DNA of 24,423 bases from assembly GCA_022539475.1 (NCBI GenBank), contig VCMS01000002.1, positions 1 to 24,423 of the forward strand. The letters run 5' to 3'. Under the pieces are notes generated by a model, which had not been told where the DNA came from, did no database searches, and was given only the letters and a program-made list of their open reading frames with translations. The first letter of the stretch is position 1. Every line of letters starts with the position of its first letter. The translations under genes and the position numbers were made by a program. Below, piece after piece: positions 19,699 to 24,423 of this stretch. The stretch comes from Gracilaria domingensis. Lineage: Eukaryota; Rhodophyta; Florideophyceae; Gracilariales; Gracilariaceae.

Positions 19699-20184
19699 CT
19701 TCCGCGTCCAATTCGCGAAGCGACGGAAGCGCCCGATGGTGTGCAACCGAGCGGTCACGGGGGCGCACGAATCCTCCTCCTTCGCACGCTACGGCGCGTT
19801 CGCGGCCGGTGAGACGCGCTCATGTCCGTTTCGGGTCGGTACCGTGTGGTACGCGCGGTGCGCGCGCCGCGGCGGACACTGTCCCGCCTTGCGACCTTCC
19901 GACGATAGTGGCGACGGCAGCGAAGGCCGATAGCGAGGTTGTGCGCGTACTGACTATGCGACTGCGCTCGCGGCGCGGCGACTACCACGTCGGATGCGTT
20001 CCGAGCGGGAATGGGCTTTAGCCGTCACGGAAAGGGGTGGATGTACAGTGATCATGCCCGCTCGGAAATAAATTGAGGTGTATGAGGCCTCAAGGTGTGC
20101 GTATCGGTACGAGCGATATCGCTTTTCGCGAGGTCCCGAACGCCGTCCGTCTTAGCCCGTGCATCTCCGTGTCGTACCTCGCGG
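19699..20184. other. Spacer between candidate LTR and plus-strand ORF
   Basis: GC-rich sequence with no supported gene. AATAAA occurs at about 20067. It probably holds the promoter of the plus-strand ORF. Confidence 0.35.
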
Positions 20185-20191
20185 CTATAAG
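20185..20191 (+). promoter_or_regulatory. TATA-like box upstream of the 779-codon ORF
   Basis: CTATAAG lies 33 bp before the ATG at 20224, in otherwise GC-rich sequence. If functional it would give a very short leader and an antisense promoter inside the retroelement. Position and motif are the only support. Confidence 0.3.
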
Positions 20192-20223
20192 AGCTCCCTT
20201 CCACCCGTCATCCGTTGCCCCCG

Positions 20224-22563
20224 ATGGGTTCGCAATCAAGCCAGTCGTCCGCCTCGCCGTCTGCGATGGCGAGTAATCCGAATCAACCGAGTGTGTCCGG
20301 TGGCGGCGGTCCGTTTCGGTCTATGCCGCTTCCTGGTCAGCACTTCGACCATCGTAGTCGTCGTACGAGCCAGGCCCCGCGTCGGTCGAAGCAGGTTCCG
20401 ATCACGGTCAACGAGTACATTCAGGACAATGCGGAGTACTTCGATGCGCGTCGCTTCGCAGCCATTCCGGTCTCGCTCCCATTACGTGAGGTGGCGAGCC
20501 GTAACCCAAAGCGTACGCGAATGGAAGCTTGGCAGGCACGTTGGAATCACCTTCCTGGAATCGTCGGTCGTGCGGACGAAAGGACGTTCGGGATAGCCGA
20601 TATGCCGTACTTAAGGTGCCCCGAGGAGCGCGAGTATCAACGCCGACTTCAGAGCCTGATGCACCGGCTCAATTCCGACGCGAACTTTCCGCCCGAAAAC
20701 GGTAACCCTCTCGCGTTGGTGATGTTCGAACCGCCGTACGACCAGCTGTACTGGTTAGACCGCGAGCATTGGGGGAGCAACGCCGCGACGGAAGCCCGCA
20801 TCCGGGGTTCACACCGTTTCTTCTACTCCTGGCACAACGTCGAGTACTTCGACGTCGCGAAGAACGACCGTACGACGGTATACTACGGTATGACCGAGGC
20901 GTGGAAGTCTGTGGAGGTCGAACGCAACCTTTCCGTACCGACGCCGTCCGTGGTGGCATACCATTCGCGGGAACTGCTATTCCAAGGAGCGTTGAGCCGT
21001 GCGGTCTTGCAGATCCTGTACGCCGAGTGGGCAGTTTTCGCTTTCATGGCGTTCCTCCAGGCGGCCAGCGACGGTGTGGAAGTCTTCACCCGTGCGGGCG
21101 ATCAGCGCCTGTACAACACGGACGATTCGCCGCAGTACGGACGGTTGTTCCCTCTCCCGTACAAATTGGTATGCATCTTGGCCGAAATGGGGTTGCAGAA
21201 CATCCTGCGGGGGACCTCTTACCCCCCTGCGGTCGGTGAGAAGCTCCTTCAGTACTCTTTGGAGACGGACTGGTCGCAGACGCCGGGGTTCCTCTGGTAC
21301 GATTACTTTGAGGACTCGTTCCCTACTATGCCCGCATCCGGTACGGGCGCGTTGCCGATCGACCGAGTGCTATTGCCAACGGGACAGCTTCCGCCTTGGC
21401 CATTCGCGGATAGGCCGAACTACTTCCCGCATGGGTACATAGAAGAAGACTTCGAAGCCGCTCCTCCAGTGCCGAGGCGTGAGAGCGGGGTCCAAGCCGG
21501 TCTGCCTCAGTTATCCTCTGCGGCCGAGCCGGAGCCTGATCCGGAGATCGTGGAGGTACCTGTGCGTACGGAGCGAGAGGTCCAGGTCGGGCTTCCAGGC
21601 CGCCAATTGGACGCAATGGGTGTCGAAGTCTCTGGCGAGCGCCTCCAGACGTTGCTCAACGCCTTGCGGGCTGTATGCGTTCCGCGTGGGATTCCGGAGC
21701 CGACTGACGTGCCGGGCGCCCTGACGGCTGCGCGTACTTGGGTGCGTCGCGCGGCGAACTCCGAAGCGTGCCTGCGTGAGCAGGCTCAGGGCATGTTGGA
21801 CCTACTCGGTTACCTTCGCGAACACAGCCTGCGCGTTCTCGGTTCGTACGAGCAGGGTATGCTGGCCGGTTTCGGGGAGGGTACTGCGCCGGACGGACAG
21901 GTTATGGAGACGCAGGCTCCGACGTTGGACGAGTTGGTCGGTGAGTCCTATCAAGGGTTGCACGACCAGGCCACGGTGGAGAATCAGGTCAACCAGATCG
22001 TTCAGAACCTGAGACGGGCGCGTGCGTCCATGTTTGACGGGGTCACTCTGAACCCTCCAGCACCTCCGGTGAGTCCGGAAGGAGCTGGGGGAGACGGTGG
22101 TGAGGCTGTCGCCGGTACGGAAGGTGTCGCTGCGACGGGGGACGGTGGCGCTCAAGCGTCCGGTGGCGGTGCTGTAGCAGTTGGTGACGACGTGGAGCCC
22201 GGGGATACCCCAATGGCGGAAGTTGCGTCCGGTGTGGAAGCTCCTAGCGCTCCTGCTCCGGTGACGCCAGGTACCGGTGCGGGTGCGTCAGGCGTGGTTG
22301 CCAGTGACGTTCCGGCGGCGAGCGCGCCTAGTCAGCCGCAGTCATCCGTGAGGGTCGTGGTGGCCAACGCTCCTTGGCCGGGTACTTCAAGTCCGTTCCA
22401 GCCGGTCAGTTCCCGAGGGGGCTCGGCGTCGGCCTACCGTTCGGGCATTCCGACACCTCGTGGGGGGCGTGGTCGTGGTGGTACGCGTGGCCGTGGTCGT
22501 GGCGTATCCAAGACGTTGCCGGCAGTGAAGAGTATCCAGAAGAAGGGACCGGGTGGTGCGTAG
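20224..22563 (+). CDS. Gag-like / RGG-box protein, probable antisense ORF of the retroelement
   Basis: The first ATG (20224) gives 779 residues and a TAG stop; the open frame begins 9 nt earlier with a TTG. Residues 1-55 are Ser/Pro-rich and basic. About 55-400 is a compact Tyr/Trp/Phe-rich region (NEYIQDNAEYFDARRF, ALSRAVLQILYAEWAVFAFM) without a motif I can name. About 470-610 is mainly helical (LQTLLNALRAVCVPRGIPEP, ENQVNQIVQNLRRARASM). Gly/Ala/Pro low-complexity sequence follows, then a basic GGRGRGGTRGRGRG tail that should bind RNA. A folded region followed by a basic nucleic-acid-binding tail suits a Gag-like protein, but there is no CCHC zinc knuckle and no protease follows. Its stop is 68 bp from the stop of the opposing pol. 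The frame is intact over 2.3 kb while pol is broken. It could instead be a host or second-element gene. Confidence 0.6.
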   Translation: MGSQSSQSSASPSAMASNPNQPSVSGGGGPFRSMPLPGQHFDHRSRRTSQAPRRSKQVPITVNEYIQDNAEYFDARRFAAIPVSLPLREVASRNPKRTRMEAWQARWNHLPGIVGRADERTFGIADMPYLRCPEEREYQRRLQSLMHRLNSDANFPPENGNPLALVMFEPPYDQLYWLDREHWGSNAATEARIRGSHRFFYSWHNVEYFDVAKNDRTTVYYGMTEAWKSVEVERNLSVPTPSVVAYHSRELLFQGALSRAVLQILYAEWAVFAFMAFLQAASDGVEVFTRAGDQRLYNTDDSPQYGRLFPLPYKLVCILAEMGLQNILRGTSYPPAVGEKLLQYSLETDWSQTPGFLWYDYFEDSFPTMPASGTGALPIDRVLLPTGQLPPWPFADRPNYFPHGYIEEDFEAAPPVPRRESGVQAGLPQLSSAAEPEPDPEIVEVPVRTEREVQVGLPGRQLDAMGVEVSGERLQTLLNALRAVCVPRGIPEPTDVPGALTAARTWVRRAANSEACLREQAQGMLDLLGYLREHSLRVLGSYEQGMLAGFGEGTAPDGQVMETQAPTLDELVGESYQGLHDQATVENQVNQIVQNLRRARASMFDGVTLNPPAPPVSPEGAGGDGGEAVAGTEGVAATGDGGAQASGGGAVAVGDDVEPGDTPMAEVASGVEAPSAPAPVTPGTGAGASGVVASDVPAASAPSQPQSSVRVVVANAPWPGTSSPFQPVSSRGGSASAYRSGIPTPRGGRGRGGTRGRGRGVSKTLPAVKSIQKKGPGGA

Positions 22564-22631
22564 ACGGTTCCAATGTCGTGCGTGTCCTTGAGTAAACTTG
22601 TGTTGTTGTGTGCATTCTTCCTTTGCGTACG

Positions 22632-24423
22632 TCAGGTTGAATCCGTTGACGTAAAGTGCCGATATCGGAAAAGGCGGCGTTTCACTAGATCGAAAAATAA
22701 AGGGGGTGAGCCAATGAGCGTACGGTTAGGGCGAATATCCGGCCAACCGTCGCGCGTCAGTGGTCGTATCCGTGTCGGTTGGAGCCCGTCACGTGCTTGG
22801 GGAGTAGGTGGCGTTTTGTCCGGCCGACGGACTTCCGTCTGCTTCTCTCCCCTCCTTAAGGGTGTTGCCGATGTCGTACGACTTCGGCGACGCCAGTATC
22901 GTGCGACAAAGTGCTGCGGGATGTTGGAAGGGGGTTCGTAGGTGTCGGATTCGGCGGTGTAGCCGTACCAGCGTACGCGGTATTGGACTCCGTCCGGCCT
23001 ATCGCGGTGCGCTACGACGCGTTCCACGACGCAAGGAACCGTATCGGGTGGCGGTAAATCGTCGCGGTCGACGACGTCGTCCGCGAATGGTCCTTCCGGG
23101 TCAGCGACGGGTTCCTCCCGTGTACGTTCGGTGGTAACGGGGCTACTCGTAGGCCGTGCGGACGGGGCGCGTGTGACGCGATCAATGGAGACGGTGTGTT
23201 CGATACCGTTTTCATCGAGAGTAACGGTAGTGTCCGTTGTGGCTTTGACCTTGAACGGACCGGTGGTCTTCGGCAGTAGTTTCCGAAGAGTTCGTTCCTG
23301 TTCCGTTAGGTCCTCTTCCGTGCTTTTGTAATTGGGTCGGTCAATGTACACTTCCTCGCCTTCCGCGAACGTAGGGCGAAACCGGACGGTCCTATCGAAG
23401 TCGTCCTTGTAGCGCTGCTGTGCGCGTGTCAGCTTTGTCCGCGCGGTCTGAAGCGTCGCCTGTAGGAGTTTGAGTGTGTATCGCTTCAACTGGGCTGCGG
23501 ACGGCTGAGTCGGTGTTGCAGGGTCCAAGGACGTACTGGGTTCGTCGATGAGGACGCTGGGGGGTGTCCTCGTTAGTGCGACCGCGAACGGGGTGGTTCC
23601 GATCGACCTATGGACCTGGAGGTTATATCCGTACGTAAGGGGTTGGACATATGCGTGCCACGTCCTTTGGTGGTCTGCTACGTAGTGGCGGAGGCGCTCC
23701 ACCAGCGTCTTGTTGAACCGTTCGGCCTGCCCGTTTGTCTGGGGGTGATACGCAGTGGTCGAAACGTGCTTCGTGCCCAGTGCGGAGCAGACGGCCTTGA
23801 AAAACTTCGACGTGAACTGCGGTCCGTTGTCGGTTAGTAGGCAGTTCGGGATGCCGTACGGGTAAACCCAATGTTCCAAGAACTTTTGGCTACCACTGGG
23901 GCGGTGGTTGACCGCAGCGGTATGGCTCGCGAGAGCTTGCTAAACCGATCGGTCATTACCAGGATATACTGGAATCCGTTAAGGGATCTGGTAAAGGGTC
24001 CCACTATGTCCATGGCAATAAACTCGAGCGGACCAGCTGCTGGGAAGAGCTTCAGCAGCTTCTGGGACCGATAACGGGTTCCTTTGACGGCTGGGCATGA
24101 CCGACAATCCCGTACGGTCTGGAAGACGTCGTTGGCCATGTGGGGCCAATAGAAGTCCTCCGTAGTGTTTCGTACATTCTGGTGGCACCAGGGTGTCCGA
24201 CCAAGCGGGATAGTGCGCCAGGTAAAGAACGCGTGCCTGCAGGGACTCGGGACGCACGCTTTCTGTAGGGCGCCGTCCAAGCGTGAGCGCGTATGAGTAC
24301 CCGTTTCGGTCGACAGTCGAACAAGGTAACCCCGTTGCCAGACATCTCTCCTCGTACGGATTGGCAGAAAGGGTCCTGCGCTGGCTCGTACTGAGTTTCC
24401 CTCGAGCGTGATGGGTACGATTT
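22632..24423 (-). pseudogene. pol: Ty3/gypsy pol: integrase with chromodomain, partial and frameshifted
   Basis: Reading from the right edge, the frames give an HHCC zinc finger (HYPA and GHPG histidines, then DCRSC cysteines) split among three frames at about 24170-24290. The first catalytic Asp follows (AMDIVGPF, about 24000). A 1-nt frame change at about 23872 leads into the terminal frame. That frame has the second Asp in LLTDNGPQF and the Glu in QTNGQAERFN with exactly 35 residues between them, the classic D-35-E spacing. The C-terminal domain follows, then a chromodomain at about residues 285-335 of the last frame (YRVRWYGYTAESDTYEP), which usually directs insertion by binding modified histone H3. 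Stop TGA at 22632-22634. RNase H and reverse transcriptase would lie beyond the window. With several frame breaks this copy is unlikely to be autonomous unless the breaks are sequence errors. Confidence 0.9.

Larger units (their letters stand above)
18808..24423 (-). mobile_element. Ty3/gypsy chromovirus, partial (5' part beyond the window)
   Basis: A minus-strand integrase with chromodomain runs off the right edge, so the rest of pol, gag and the 5' LTR should lie beyond 24423. From about 18810 rightwards the sequence changes to a uniform GC-rich style dense in CGTACG and TCGGT words. This style continues through the plus-strand ORF into the pol region, which suggests one element. The left limit is a candidate based on a TGTCAG/CTGACA pair (see the LTR entry). 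The continuity and the left edge are inference. Confidence 0.5.

Noticed and set aside
4109..24290. All frameshifts as long-read assembly errors
   Set aside because: The transposase (3.2 kb) and the 779-codon ORF have none, and true nonsense codons occur in the pseudogenes. Some individual indels, such as the one at about 23872, could still be errors.

Overview
The window looks like nuclear DNA from a eukaryotic microbe or alga in a gene-poor, transposon-rich part of the genome. The recognisable host genes encode Ecm29 and the LCB2 subunit of serine palmitoyltransferase, both eukaryote-specific. The other coding content is a Plavaka-type (CACTA/EnSpm-related) DNA transposon and a Ty3/gypsy chromovirus. 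No bacterial operon structure, tRNA, rRNA or CRISPR was seen. The lineage cannot be fixed by eye. A fungus or a red alga would fit the monoexonic open frames and the element types, but this is inference only.

Layout. 1-956: no gene. 957-1262: a tandem array of palindromes centred on TTAGGG/CCCTAA. 1263-1880: GC-rich, CpG-rich sequence with no supported gene. 1881-3585: short, broken, unassigned coding-like stretches interrupted by a very long poly(T) tract (2494-2636). 4109-7420 (-): an ECM29 pseudogene with at least three in-frame stops and many frameshifts, ending at a natural C-terminus. 7421-7715: an AT-richer gap. 7716-8818 (+): an LCB2/SPT pseudogene with one in-frame TAG and a later frameshift. 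The two pseudogenes lie head to head and both lack their N-terminal parts at this gap, as if one event removed a shared 5' region.

9423-14544: a mostly intact DNA transposon. A 1059-codon Plavaka-like transposase on the minus strand converges, with 50 bp between stop codons, on a plus-strand pair of overlapping frames (365 and 275 codons) of unknown function that are probably expressed as one product. Its ends were not found. 14545-16270: non-coding sequence with several long hairpins. 16270-17160: a decaying 161-bp tandem repeat. 17161-17880: an AT-rich island. 18055-18370: a 166-bp duplication rich in GGCGGTAC.

18808-24423 (running off the end): a GC-rich, CGTACG-rich segment that I read as one minus-strand Ty3/gypsy chromovirus cut by the window edge. 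Its integrase (zinc finger, DDE core, chromodomain) is on the minus strand and broken by frameshifts. An intact 779-codon Gag-like or RNA-binding ORF with an RGG-rich tail lies tail to tail with it on the plus strand, 68 bp from the pol stop. An antisense extra ORF inside an LTR element is the most interesting arrangement here. The intact transposon with its unknown partner ORFs is second.
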